Of a stretch of 64,000 bases of DNA, positions 25,304-33,111 are shown piece by piece. This stretch comes from Levilactobacillus tujiorum. Its GTDB lineage: Bacteria; Bacillota; Bacilli; Lactobacillales; Lactobacillaceae. Where the stretch lies: assembly GCF_012641185.1 (NCBI RefSeq), contig NZ_JAAXLK010000009.1, positions 45,456-109,455 on the forward strand, read 5' to 3'. A program made the translations under genes and the position numbers. Under the pieces are notes generated by a model. That model worked only from the letters and a program-made list of their open reading frames with translations, had not been told where the DNA came from and did no database searches. Within the stretch, counting starts at the first letter, position 1. The number at the start of each line of letters is the position of its first letter.

Positions 25304-25867
25304 ATGCATAAATCAAAGATACTGATGACCAGCTTGTTAGCCGTGCTGGGGTTGATCATTGGGTTCACCACTACCACTGCTATCTCTCAGCCCACAAGTA
25401 TCATCGCCAAAACCACCAAGAAAGCCAAAACACCAGCTTGGAAGTTACCTTCTGAGACCAAGGCTTACCCCAATCTCAAGAAGCACAAGCACGCCTTCAT
25501 CAAGGTTTCCATTGCCAAGCAGCGCGTGTACATCATGGCTAGCAAGAAGAAAGTGCTCTACACCATGAAATGCTCAACTGGGAAGAAATCCTCCCCAACG
25601 CCTAAGGGAACCTTCCACATCCAAAACCGTGGCACGCACTTCTACAACGCCAGCTCCAAGGAAGGCGCCAACTACTGGACGTCCTTCAAAGGCTGGGGAA
25701 TCTACCTTTTCCATTCCGTCCCTGTCAACAAGCATGGCAAGTACGTCCGCAGCGAAGCCAAGAAGCTCGGCAAACGCGCCAGTCATGGTTGCGTGAGACT
25801 GAGTGTCGCTGATGCCCATTGGATTTACAATCACGTGCCTTACAAGATGAAAGTTGTCATTCGCTAA
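25304..25867 (+). CDS. Secreted L,D-transpeptidase (YkuD/ErfK family)
   Basis: A 187-residue secreted protein. The signal peptide spans about residues 1-35 (ILMTSLLAVLGLIIGFTTTT). The YkuD domain runs from HAFIKVSIAKQRVYIM to the end and contains STGKKSSPTPKGTFHI, LFHSVPVN and the catalytic SHGCVRLSVADAHWIY with its Cys. It forms 3-3 crosslinks in peptidoglycan or attaches proteins to it, outside the membrane. AAGGAGGAG lies 5 nt before the ATG at 25304. Family members in lactobacilli usually carry an added wall-binding domain; this one is minimal. Confidence 0.92.
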   Translation: MHKSKILMTSLLAVLGLIIGFTTTTAISQPTSIIAKTTKKAKTPAWKLPSETKAYPNLKKHKHAFIKVSIAKQRVYIMASKKKVLYTMKCSTGKKSSPTPKGTFHIQNRGTHFYNASSKEGANYWTSFKGWGIYLFHSVPVNKHGKYVRSEAKKLGKRASHGCVRLSVADAHWIYNHVPYKMKVVIR

Positions 25868-25877
25868 CGGTTAAAAG

Positions 25878-25916
25878 AACCGGCATCACTCATGAATTTG
25901 GGTGGTGCCGGTTTTT
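25878..25916 (+). terminator. Terminator of the L,D-transpeptidase gene
   Basis: AACCGGCATCACTC pairs with GGGTGGTGCCGGTT (one G-T) and is followed by TTTTTA. Confidence 0.9.
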
Positions 25917-25990
25917 ATCATGAAATTTATCAAGCGAAATGACAGTTAAAGCCCCATTTATGCGTTGCATTGTTCTTAGAAGTGATCACA

Positions 25991-26173
25991 ATGTCAAAAA
26001 ATACAACCTTAACGATCCGTTTGAACAAAGAGATTAAAGAGCATGCCGCAAAAGTTATCTCAGGTATGGGACTCGATTTAAGCACAGCTATTAATATGTT
26101 TTTAGTGGAGATTAGTAAAACAAATAAATTGCCATTCACACCAACTAGCGATCCTGAATTCCCTGATATTTGA
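25991..26173 (+). CDS. RelB/DinJ-like antitoxin without a toxin partner
   Basis: A 60-residue protein with the ribbon-helix-helix fold of RelB/DinJ antitoxins: MSKNTTLTIRLNKEIKEHA is the strand and first helix, and MGLDLSTAINMFLVEISKTN the second helix, ending LPFTPTSDPEFPDI. Full-length DinJ proteins are 80-95 residues and use the missing C-terminal part to bind the toxin. No RelE/YafQ/mRNA-interferase gene follows. Downstream, the other frame reads FNQQIGIADDGRNYGKENND, which may be a decayed remnant. G+C is distinctly lower than in the neighbours. The ribosome-binding site is weak. Probably an orphan or decaying antitoxin. Confidence 0.65.
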   Translation: MSKNTTLTIRLNKEIKEHAAKVISGMGLDLSTAINMFLVEISKTNKLPFTPTSDPEFPDI

Positions 26174-26289
26174 AATGACAACCCTCAAGACATTACATTG
26201 TAAAGTTTAACCAGCAAATTGGTATCGCCGATGATGGGAGAAACTATGGGAAAGAAAACAACGATTAAATAAGGTCATCTCATTGCCTC

Positions 26290-26931
26290 CTAAATCCAGC
26301 TCGGTTGATCGCCATCGGTACCGGCCTTGTCCAGACCAACACTGGCATCGCGATACGTTTCGGGATGGGTGATGACCTTCAGGGCAAAGTCAGCCACACT
26401 CTGCCGCGAGACCTCAGTCCCCTTGAAGTCCTCGCCCAACTGCGTTTCTTCATAGTCGATCTCATCACGATCAGTTAACCAGGCTGGGCGAATCTCGGTA
26501 TACGTGATCCCCGAATCGGCCACTAGCTTCGCCGTCTGCCGGAAGCCGGGAAGAAAGGCCGCAATCGCGTGTTCGTTCCATTCACCGAACTTGCCAGGAA
26601 CCTCATGGTGTGCACCCAGCGCACTGATGTAAATCAGCCGTTTTTTACCGGTCTGGTGCATGGCTGTCAAGACACTCTGCGTCTGGTCGGCCAGATCCGG
26701 GCCACCCAAGTTAGAGTAAACGATATCGGCATCCGCCATGGCCTTAGCCACCGCTGCGGTATCCTTGATATCACCATCTACCAACGTCACCCGATCATTC
26801 GTCGCATAGCGATTCAAGCGATCGGCATTGCGTAAGAAAAGTGTGAGTGAGACCGTTGTTTCTGCCAACAAGCGATCGGTTAGCAATTGGGCCATTGCAC
26901 CGTGAGCCCCTAAAATCATAATTTTTGTCAT
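26290..26931 (-). CDS. NAD(P)-binding atypical short-chain reductase (NmrA/YwnB-like)
   Basis: A 213-residue Rossmann protein. IMILGAHGAMAQLLTDRLL is the glycine motif for NAD(P), VTLVDGDIKDTAAVAKAM and DIVYSNLGGPDLADQ follow the fold, and RLIYISALGAHHEVPG corresponds to the central strand of NmrA-like atypical SDRs without the YxxxK catalytic pair. Such proteins act as quinone or aldehyde reductases or as redox sensors. It sits downstream of a MerR regulator transcribed in the same direction, with a perfect 7-2-7 palindrome between them. The ATG is preceded by GGAGG. Confidence 0.85.
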   Translation of the reverse strand: MTKIMILGAHGAMAQLLTDRLLAETTVSLTLFLRNADRLNRYATNDRVTLVDGDIKDTAAVAKAMADADIVYSNLGGPDLADQTQSVLTAMHQTGKKRLIYISALGAHHEVPGKFGEWNEHAIAAFLPGFRQTAKLVADSGITYTEIRPAWLTDRDEIDYEETQLGEDFKGTEVSRQSVADFALKVITHPETYRDASVGLDKAGTDGDQPSWI

Positions 26932-26975
26932 TATTCCGTTCCTCCATCATTATTTACCATGAGAATTGTCTGCTC

Positions 26976-26991
26976 CGTGAGACCTCTCACG
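26976..26991. promoter_or_regulatory. Perfect palindrome upstream of the NAD(P)-binding gene
   Basis: CGTGAGA-CC-TCTCACG lies 45 bp before the start of the reductase gene, downstream of the merR stop. It has the size of a MerR-family operator. No T run follows, so it is not a good terminator. A clear -35/-10 pair around it was not found. Confidence 0.45.
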
Positions 26992-27045
26992 TGGTTCGCT
27001 ATCAAGCTAGTAGTGATCCTTCATCTATTGTAGGCCACGATGATC

Positions 27046-27417
27046 TTAATGATTTCCACCACTAATCAATTCTCTTTCATCAGGCGGCAGCGTTGCAATC
27101 TTCGCTTCCAAGTGACTCAGAGAACCTTGCAACTGCCGAATTTCCGATCGCAGTTCCACCGCTCGTCCTTGCAACAACTGACGCTGTACCTGTGTCGTCT
27201 GGGTAACCACCTCCAGCTTGATCAATTGCTTAATTTCAGCAAGCTTGACGCCACATTGGCGCAGCTCCAAGACTTCACGCAACCGATTCACGTCGGCTAC
27301 CGAGTAATCACGAATGCCATTGATTCGCGCTACGGGAGCCATCACACCGATCTGTTCATAGTAACGCAATGTCCAGGTGCTCGTCTGCAACTGCTTAGCG
27401 ACTTCATTGATTTTCAC
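27046..27417 (-). CDS. MerR-family transcriptional regulator
   Basis: A 123-residue MerR regulator. KINEVAKQLQTSTWTLRYYE with QIGVMAPVARINGIRDYSVA is the winged helix-turn-helix of the family, followed by LREVLELRQCGVKLAEIKQL and a coiled-coil dimerisation helix with heptads to about residue 115. The ending lacks a ligand-binding domain and has only one Cys, in the helix RQCGVK, so metal sensing is unlikely; this size is typical of redox or aldehyde responders (AdhR/NmlR type). I start at the GTG at 27417, because GGAGGTACGCGGC precedes it; the ATG codons upstream overlap that site. It lies between DUF2255 and the NAD(P)-binding gene. Confidence 0.85.
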   Translation of the reverse strand: MKINEVAKQLQTSTWTLRYYEQIGVMAPVARINGIRDYSVADVNRLREVLELRQCGVKLAEIKQLIKLEVVTQTTQVQRQLLQGRAVELRSEIRQLQGSLSHLEAKIATLPPDERELISGGNH

Positions 27418-27472
27418 GCCGCGTACCTCCATTCTCATCGTTAACATCCGCGTAACGACCAATATTTAACTA

Positions 27473-27850
27473 CTAGACCGGTAAAATTTCAATGGTCGCC
27501 GACTGGGGCCCCGCCTGCAACATGGGCAACAGGTAGGCACTGTCTTGGTATTTTTGCCGATAGGCGTCGTCAATTTCCCCTGTGAGCCTAGCATCAGCGG
27601 CTACCGGGCTGAGACTGACTTTGAAGTTTTCTCCCGCCAAATGAATCCGCCCACCACGTTGGCTGACTGCCGATTGGTACCACGCTGAACGCTGCCCGTT
27701 CCAAGCCCGTACAAAGAGGTGCTGACCAACCACGACCGACCAAATCCACGTTGGCGTGCCGTAAGTTCGACCATCGCTATAAAATGGGGCAATGCGCAAG
27801 TCATCGGCAGCAGCAAACCGCTTCAGACACTGGACTGTCCATTGTTTCAT
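27473..27850 (-). CDS. DUF2255-family protein (F420/flavin-barrel-like)
   Basis: A 125-residue cytosolic protein. RFAAADDLRIAPFYSDGRTY, TPTWIWSVVVGQHLFVRAWN and SAWYQSAVSQRGGRIHLAGE match the DUF2255 pattern, a split-barrel fold resembling flavin-dependent nitroreductase/PNPOx proteins. The reaction is unknown. The start at 27850 follows GGGAGGTGTTGTTAGC. It is divergent from the LysR gene at 27964 across 113 bp that carry a LysR-type box, which suggests LysR control. Confidence 0.82.
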   Translation of the reverse strand: MKQWTVQCLKRFAAADDLRIAPFYSDGRTYGTPTWIWSVVVGQHLFVRAWNGQRSAWYQSAVSQRGGRIHLAGENFKVSLSPVAADARLTGEIDDAYRQKYQDSAYLLPMLQAGPQSATIEILPV

Positions 27851-27926
27851 GCTAACAACACCTCCCAACCCATCACTTTAACCTCATCTTATGACTTGAC
27901 TTTCTCTATGTCTAATGCTTAGATTA

Positions 27927-27945
27927 AATTGATATCTATACAATT
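27927..27945. promoter_or_regulatory. LysR-type box between DUF2255 and lysR genes
   Basis: AATTGATATCTATACAATT is an interrupted palindrome (AATTG-N9-CAATT) of the T-N11-A class, placed between the divergent start codons. Confidence 0.55.
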
Positions 27946-27963
27946 CAGTTATAGGAGATGAAA

Positions 27964-28848
27964 ATGATGGAACTACGTGTTCTCCGTTACTTTTTGATGG
28001 TGGTCCAAGAAAAAAACATTAGTCAAGCCTCGGCACGGCTACACGTTTCACAGCCAACCGTTTCCCGCCAACTGAAAGAACTAGAAACTGAACTAGACAC
28101 CACGCTGTTTGAACGTGGTAATCGGACCATCCAGCTCACACCAGACGGTGAATACTTTGCCAATCAAGCACGCCAAATCCTGTCATTAACTGATAAGACG
28201 CTCGCTAATATTCATCAGGAAAAAGACATCAGCGGCGCCGTGTTCATCGGGAGCGCAGAAGCCCGCAGTATGTTGACCGTCGCCCAGGCAATTGGCCACC
28301 TCAACCAGCGCCATCCCCACATTCAAGTCAACCTCGTCAGCACCGACGCTTCAGACGTACACCAACACCTGTCTTCCGGTGTTTTCGATTTTGGCGTGGT
28401 CATGGAACCCTTGGATAAGTCGGACTATGATTTCTTACGTTTACCCGGTGAGAGTCGCTGGGGACTACTAGTTCAAAATAGCTCACCGTTAGCCCGACAG
28501 GAGACGGTCAGTCTTGAGGACGTAACCAATTCTCGCCTAATCCTACCGCAACAGGGCGGCAGCGCCCGAATCCATGACGTCTTCGGCCTGACACAATCGG
28601 AACTAGATGTGGTCGCTACTTACAATTTACTTTATAATGCCTCGCTGTTAGTTTCTGCTGGTGTCGGCAACGCGCTCGGTCTTGACGGCATCATCAACAC
28701 CAATCAATCCGATCTCACTTTCGTCCCGCTCGCACCACGCACTTCCTCGGGATCAAGCTTTGTTTGGCTCAAGGGGCAACGCCTATCAGCCGCCGCTCAG
28801 GCCTTATTGACTCAGGTTCGAACGGAATTGACACCTACCGAAAATTAA
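27964..28848 (+). CDS. LysR-family transcriptional regulator
   Basis: A 294-residue regulator. The N-terminal helix-turn-helix is LRVLRYFLMVVQEKNISQAS with LHVSQPTVSRQLKELETELD and ends TLFERGNRTIQLTPDG. The effector-binding domain starts around residue 90 (GAVFIGSAEARSMLTVAQAI) and has the usual two lobes. Three ATG codons are close together; AGGAG is 7 nt from the one at 27964, so that is the likely start. It is divergent from DUF2255 and probably controls that gene, the usual arrangement for LysR. The effector is unknown. Confidence 0.9.
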   Translation: MMELRVLRYFLMVVQEKNISQASARLHVSQPTVSRQLKELETELDTTLFERGNRTIQLTPDGEYFANQARQILSLTDKTLANIHQEKDISGAVFIGSAEARSMLTVAQAIGHLNQRHPHIQVNLVSTDASDVHQHLSSGVFDFGVVMEPLDKSDYDFLRLPGESRWGLLVQNSSPLARQETVSLEDVTNSRLILPQQGGSARIHDVFGLTQSELDVVATYNLLYNASLLVSAGVGNALGLDGIINTNQSDLTFVPLAPRTSSGSSFVWLKGQRLSAAAQALLTQVRTELTPTEN

Positions 28849-28863
28849 ATAATTACGCCCAAC

Positions 28864-28897
28864 AGCCACTATCCGGTTTAAAAATCCGGTGGTGGCT
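28864..28897 (+). terminator. Terminator of lysR
   Basis: AGCCACTATCCGG pairs with CCGGTGGTGGCT with one bulge and G-U pairs; ATTTTCT follows. Confidence 0.6.
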
Positions 28898-29042
28898 ATT
28901 TTCTACAATAACGGTCACCTCGCTAAACAGTCTAAAAGCCGCCGACCACCCGACTTCTCTCGGTTAGACCCAATCGCAGCCTCTATTAACTACTAATGTA
29001 AAAATCACTGAAATTGTTGCACGATTTGGCAATCTTTTTACC

Positions 29043-29074
29043 AAAAAAGGCTGGAAAATTCTCCAGCCTCTTTT
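29043..29074 (-). terminator. Terminator of the aldo/keto reductase gene
   Basis: AGAGGCTGGAG pairs with TTCCAGCCTTTTTT on the minus strand. Confidence 0.85.
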
Positions 29075-29104
29075 CTAGCTATTCACAATTTCCTTCAAAT
29101 TGAC

Positions 29105-29950
29105 TTAGTCCCCCACTGGATGCCAACCATTCGGATCGGACAACCGGTTCAAGAAGGCCATATCCTTATCGTCAATCTCAAAATCGAGTTCGGTGTTGGC
29201 CCGAACGTGTGCCATCGACCGTCCCTTAGGGAGTGGTGCCACGCCCTTTTGCACGATGTAGCGCAGAGCTAACTGTGGAATTGACACACCATACTTGTCC
29301 GCCAGTCGCTCCAGTTCGGGACTATCCACCAACCCACCAGTAGCCAGTGGTGAGTAAGCCTGAACCGTAATCTGATTGGCTGCCGCCGTCTTCACGATCG
29401 TCTCCTGCGTATGGCCCACGTAGTACTGAATCTGATCGACAGCTGGCTTCACCGTCAGACCATCCCACGTCAACAGGTTCTCAAGGTCATGCGAATTAAA
29501 GTTCGACACACCGATCGACTTGGCCCGACCGCTGCGATAGATATCCTGCATGGCCCGCCAAACGTCCCGATTTTCTGCATCGTGGTTAGACCCCATCTGC
29601 GCCCACGGCCACGGCGCGTGGATGATGTAAGAATCCACATAGTCAAGATCTAACGCCGCCAAACTACTGTCAAAGTCCGCCAGCGCGGCATCGTAAGACT
29701 TGGATTCGGCTGGCAGCTTGGTCTGCACGAAGACATCCTCCCGAGCAACCTCGCTGTCGCGCAAGGCTTCGCCGACGCTCTGCTCATTGTTATAGGCCTT
29801 AGCGGTATCAATGAACCGATACCCCGCCTTCAAGGCATTGCTGACTGCATCGTAGGTTTCCTTACCGGGCCGCGTTTGCCAGGTCCCGAACCCAACCTTA
29901 GGCATCTTCAAGCCGTTATTTAAGTCAAAAGTATCCGTAATTGTTGGCAT
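29105..29950 (-). CDS. Aldo/keto reductase (paralogue 1)
   Basis: A 281-residue (beta/alpha)8 NADPH reductase. Catalytic residues are visible in FIDTAKAYNNEQSVGEAL (Asp and Tyr), VQTKLPAES (Lys) and YIIHAPWPWAQ (His). KSIGVSNFNSHDL and PAVDQIQYYVGH complete the family pattern. It reduces aldehydes or ketones such as methylglyoxal or diketones; the exact substrate is unknown. The ATG at 29950 follows AATGGAGGACTG, so an upstream GTG is not used. A second copy of clearly related sequence is at 57876-58724, probably from an old duplication. Confidence 0.93.
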   Translation of the reverse strand: MPTITDTFDLNNGLKMPKVGFGTWQTRPGKETYDAVSNALKAGYRFIDTAKAYNNEQSVGEALRDSEVAREDVFVQTKLPAESKSYDAALADFDSSLAALDLDYVDSYIIHAPWPWAQMGSNHDAENRDVWRAMQDIYRSGRAKSIGVSNFNSHDLENLLTWDGLTVKPAVDQIQYYVGHTQETIVKTAAANQITVQAYSPLATGGLVDSPELERLADKYGVSIPQLALRYIVQKGVAPLPKGRSMAHVRANTELDFEIDDKDMAFLNRLSDPNGWHPVGD

Positions 29951-30107
29951 TTTCAGTCCTCCATTAATCAGTGATACCACCAACTTAGACCCTTAGTCCT
30001 ACTCTAAGGCAACTCATTAGTCTTGACTTTTTTCGCCCAATCGACGGTCGCCAACTGCTAATTCCACTCAGACGTGCTAGTGCCAGATTAGACCGTGTGA
30101 ACGTACG

Positions 30108-30137
30108 AAAAAAAGGTCTGGAATAAGCTTCCAGACC
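30108..30137 (-). terminator. Terminator of the small secreted protein gene
   Basis: GGTCTGGAA pairs with TTCCAGACC around GCTTA-type loop, with TTTTTTT after it on the minus strand. Confidence 0.9.
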
Positions 30138-30158
30138 CCGTTGAAACGCTAGCTGCAG

Positions 30159-30410
30159 CTACTTTTCCCAGCCACAAAGTTTGTAGTGATGGTGCTTGGC
30201 CCATTTTAGGGTGACGTGTTTCAGCTTCCCGGCATGGTTCAACCCCCGACACCGCTTGGCGTAATGGTACTTCTTCCCGTGATTAGGTGCGATCCAAACC
30301 TTAGTACTTTTAGCTTCCGCCGTGGTTGCTGGTGTCGCCAAGGGTTCGGCCAGGCCGCCCAAGGTGAAGGTAACGGCAATCAACAAAACTGCCTTGCGTA
30401 GTCTCTGCAT
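30159..30410 (-). CDS. Small secreted Cys/His protein
   Basis: An 83-residue protein with a signal peptide (RKAVLLIAVTFTLGGLAEPL, predicted cut after AEA) and a 45-residue mature part. Its pattern WIAPNHGKKYHYAKRCRGLN ... VTLKWAKHHHYKLCGW resembles the short C-terminal module of secreted nucleases (YH...C..L......A...Y..C), which has Cys and His in fixed places and may bind metal or form a disulphide. Here it stands alone without a nuclease domain. GGGAGG is 6 nt from the ATG at 30410. The role is unknown. Confidence 0.7.
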   Translation of the reverse strand: MQRLRKAVLLIAVTFTLGGLAEPLATPATTAEAKSTKVWIAPNHGKKYHYAKRCRGLNHAGKLKHVTLKWAKHHHYKLCGWEK

Positions 30411-30495
30411 AAACATCCTCCCGAATAATGCGTTATCTTAATTTCACTGCTTAATTATATCGGGTAGGCGTTAATCCGGCAATCTAAACTTTACG

Positions 30496-32143
30496 CTAGA
30501 CCAGATCTTCTGGTCGAACGGCCTGATAGAGCGCAAACGCCCCGTCCAGATTGACCACGTTGAAGCCATGTTGTCGTAAGAGTCTTTCCGCAATATAACT
30601 GCGTTGCCCACTGAAACAGCTGACCACATAAGGCTGCTGTACATCCAGCTCACCCAGGCGATCTCGCAACTGATTCAGTGGAATATTCAGACTACCCTTG
30701 AATCTGCCGGCGCGTAGCTCATCAGCATCCCGCACATCCAACAATTGCCGTCCTGCCGCCAGAGCCGCTGGCAGTTCATGCCACTGAATCGTCTGGCTAA
30801 TTCCTTCGGCAACGTTCATTGCGGCATAACCCAGCATGTTGACCGGGTCCTTGGCCGAGCCAAATGGCGGCGCATAAGTCAATTCCAGTTCCGGCAAATC
30901 ATCAATGGTAAGGCCACCTTTAATGGCCGTCGCCAAAATGTCGATTCGCTTATCCACGCCCTGTTCCCCGACGCCTTGAGCCCCGTAGATCTGGCCCGAT
31001 TTCGGATTAAAGACTAATTTCAACGTCATGGGCGTCCCACCGGGAAAATAACTCGCGTGACTCTCGCCGCGAACGTGAACCACCTGATAATCTAGTCCCA
31101 ATTGATTGGCCTGATATTCACTGAACCCCGTCGCTGCGGCAGCGAGCTGGAAGACCCGCACAATAGCGGTCCCCAGGCTCCCCCGATTCGGATGATTCAG
31201 ACCTGCTAAGTTATCAGCTACCTGCCGACCTTGGCGATTGGCTGGTGACGCCAACGAGATCAGCGCGTCCTGTCCATTTAGTTGTTGCTTCACCACGATG
31301 GCATCCCCCACCGCATAAATATCGGGGTCACTGGTCTGATAGTGCTCGTTAACGACAATGCCCCCGTGCAATCCCAACTGCAAGCCGGCTGCTTGGGCCA
31401 ACTGACTGGCTGGCCGAACTCCCACTGCCATCAGCGTGAGGTCGGTCTGTAGGCGCGTGCCATCCGTTAAAATAGCCGTTTGGCCGTGATCTTCCAGACT
31501 GGCTAACCCGTGACCGGTGACCACTTTGACGCCGTTTCGCTCAAGTTCTGTCTGGACAAACGCCGCCATTTCAGTGTCTAGCGGTGGCAAGACGTGTGGG
31601 GCTTGTTCCACGACTGTCACGGCTAAGCCGCTTAACTTCAGATTCTCGGCGACTTCCAGACCGATAAAGCCCCCACCAACGACTAAGACCTGCTTAACCG
31701 TCTTCGTTTGCAAGCCAGCCATAAGTTGGTCAAGATCCGGAATATTGCGTAACGCATACACATTATCGGCCGCCGCAATCCCCGGCAAATCTGGCATAAT
31801 TGGTTGTGCACCGGGGGGACAGAATCAACTTGTCATAGGACTCGCGCACCAACTGGCCAGCATGCCGAACCACCACTTCATGACTGGCGGTTAAGATTTG
31901 AACGACTTCATGATTAGGACGCACGTCGAGGTTGAAGCGCTGCTGTAACTTCTCTGGTGTCTGAACCATCAGTTGCGCACGGTCACTAATTTCTCCAGAC
32001 AGATAGAAGGGGAGCCCGCAATTGGCAAAGGACACATAGGGTCCCTTCTCCAGAACCACAATTTCCGCGTGCTCATCCAACCGCCGCAGCCGGGTTGCGG
32101 CTGACATTCCACCGGCGACGCCACCAACAATGACAACTTTCAT
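30496..32143 (-). pseudogene. CoA-disulfide reductase/rhodanese fusion, interrupted by a frameshift
   Basis: The two halves together describe a flavoprotein disulfide reductase of about 548 residues with a C-terminal rhodanese domain. The first half has the FAD motif VVIVGGVAGGMSAATRLRRL and the catalytic Cys in YVSFANCGLPFYLSGE. The second half has the NAD motif VLVVGGGFIGLEVAENLKLS, YAVGDAI for FAD, and a rhodanese domain with DVRDADELRAGRFKG and the active-site loop VSCFSGQRS. The halves are in different frames. They meet at a run of six G (31813-31818, six C in the mRNA); five would read SPGAQPIMPDLPG and restore the protein. As written, translation stops soon after. The start is the ATG at 32143. 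A real mutation, a sequencing error or slippage are all possible. Confidence 0.85.
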
Positions 32144-32334
32144 CTGCAAAAACATCCTTTCTGCTCATCTGATATACCCCACTGGGCATCTCAGCGCCTA
32201 GTATACTGGAATTCGCCAAATTTACAAGGGTTTTGAAATCGGTTACCGTTGCGTCGGCTTAAGTTTCCGCCTACAATTATGGAGATAGCCCTAAAATTAA
32301 ATTTTATTTGAAACCATCACCAAACTAAAACTGT

Positions 32335-32375
32335 CTGCGGAAGTAACCGGCGCAACGCCCCTCTACTTTCCGCAG
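32335..32375 (+). promoter_or_regulatory. Leader hairpin of the ABC exporter operon
   Basis: CTGCGGAAGTA pairs with TACTTTCCGCAG (one bulge) across 18 nt, 27 bp before the start codon of the ATPase gene and just before AAAGGAG. No T run follows, so it is not a terminator; it may affect translation or mRNA stability. Confidence 0.45.
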
Positions 32376-32401
32376 CAGTCAATCTCAAAGGAGAATCAGC
32401 C

Positions 32402-33103
32402 ATGGCTTACATCGAAGTTAACCATGAAACTCGAGAATTTATGCAAGGTAATCACGTGACCACCGCCAACCGCGATATTTCCTTTAGCGTGGCCCAAGGT
32501 GAAATCGTCACTATCCTGGGCCCCAGCGGTGCCGGTAAGTCCACGTTACTCAATATTTTGGGTGGCATGGACAGTCCCACCAGTGGTCAGGTTCTGATTG
32601 ACGGTCAGGACATCGCCCAGCTCAATGCTAAACAGCTCACCACCTATCGCCGGCAAGACGTCGGCTTCGTCTTTCAATTCTACAATCTGGTGCCGAATCT
32701 GACCGCCCGGGAGAACGTCGAACTGGCGTCTCAGATCACTGCCGACGCCCATGACGTTAGCGCCACGCTGGCCCTCGTGGGTCTCACTGAGCGTGCCAAC
32801 AACTTCCCGGCACAACTCTCTGGTGGTGAGCAACAGCGGGTGGCCATTGCGCGGGCAATCGCGAAGAATCCCAAATTACTCCTGTGTGATGAACCCACCG
32901 GGGCATTAGACTACCAGACGGGTAAACAGGTTCTGCAAGTCATTCAAGACGGGGCGCGGCAGACTAATATGACCGTGATTATTGTCACCCACAACAGCGC
33001 GATCGCGAAGATGGGCGACCAAATTATTCACATCAACGATGCCCAGATCCAATCAGCTCGGCATAACCCTAATCCTACGCCAATTGACGCCATCGAATGG
33101 TAG
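32402..33103 (+). CDS. ABC transporter ATP-binding protein (MacB/LolD type)
   Basis: A 233-residue ATPase. Walker [17 protein letters not shown] is near residue 42, the Q-loop [20 protein letters not shown] near 90, signature [15 protein letters not shown] near 140 and Walker [13 protein letters not shown] near 160, followed by the H-loop IVTHN. The [17 protein letters not shown] region marks the MacB/LolD/SalX family that works with FtsX-type permeases. It drives export or extraction of a peptide or lipid by the permease downstream. The stop codon is 8 bp before the next start, so the two genes are one operon. A stable hairpin lies in the leader. Confidence 0.93.
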   Translation: MAYIEVNHETREFMQGNHVTTANRDISFSVAQGEIVTILGPSGAGKSTLLNILGGMDSPTSGQVLIDGQDIAQLNAKQLTTYRRQDVGFVFQFYNLVPNLTARENVELASQITADAHDVSATLALVGLTERANNFPAQLSGGEQQRVAIARAIAKNPKLLLCDEPTGALDYQTGKQVLQVIQDGARQTNMTVIIVTHNSAIAKMGDQIIHINDAQIQSARHNPNPTPIDAIEW

Positions 33104-33111
33104 GTGCACCC

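Noticed and set aside
28949..29040. Possible second gene after lysR
   Set aside because: Only a short open frame without ribosome-binding site, running through the lysR terminator.
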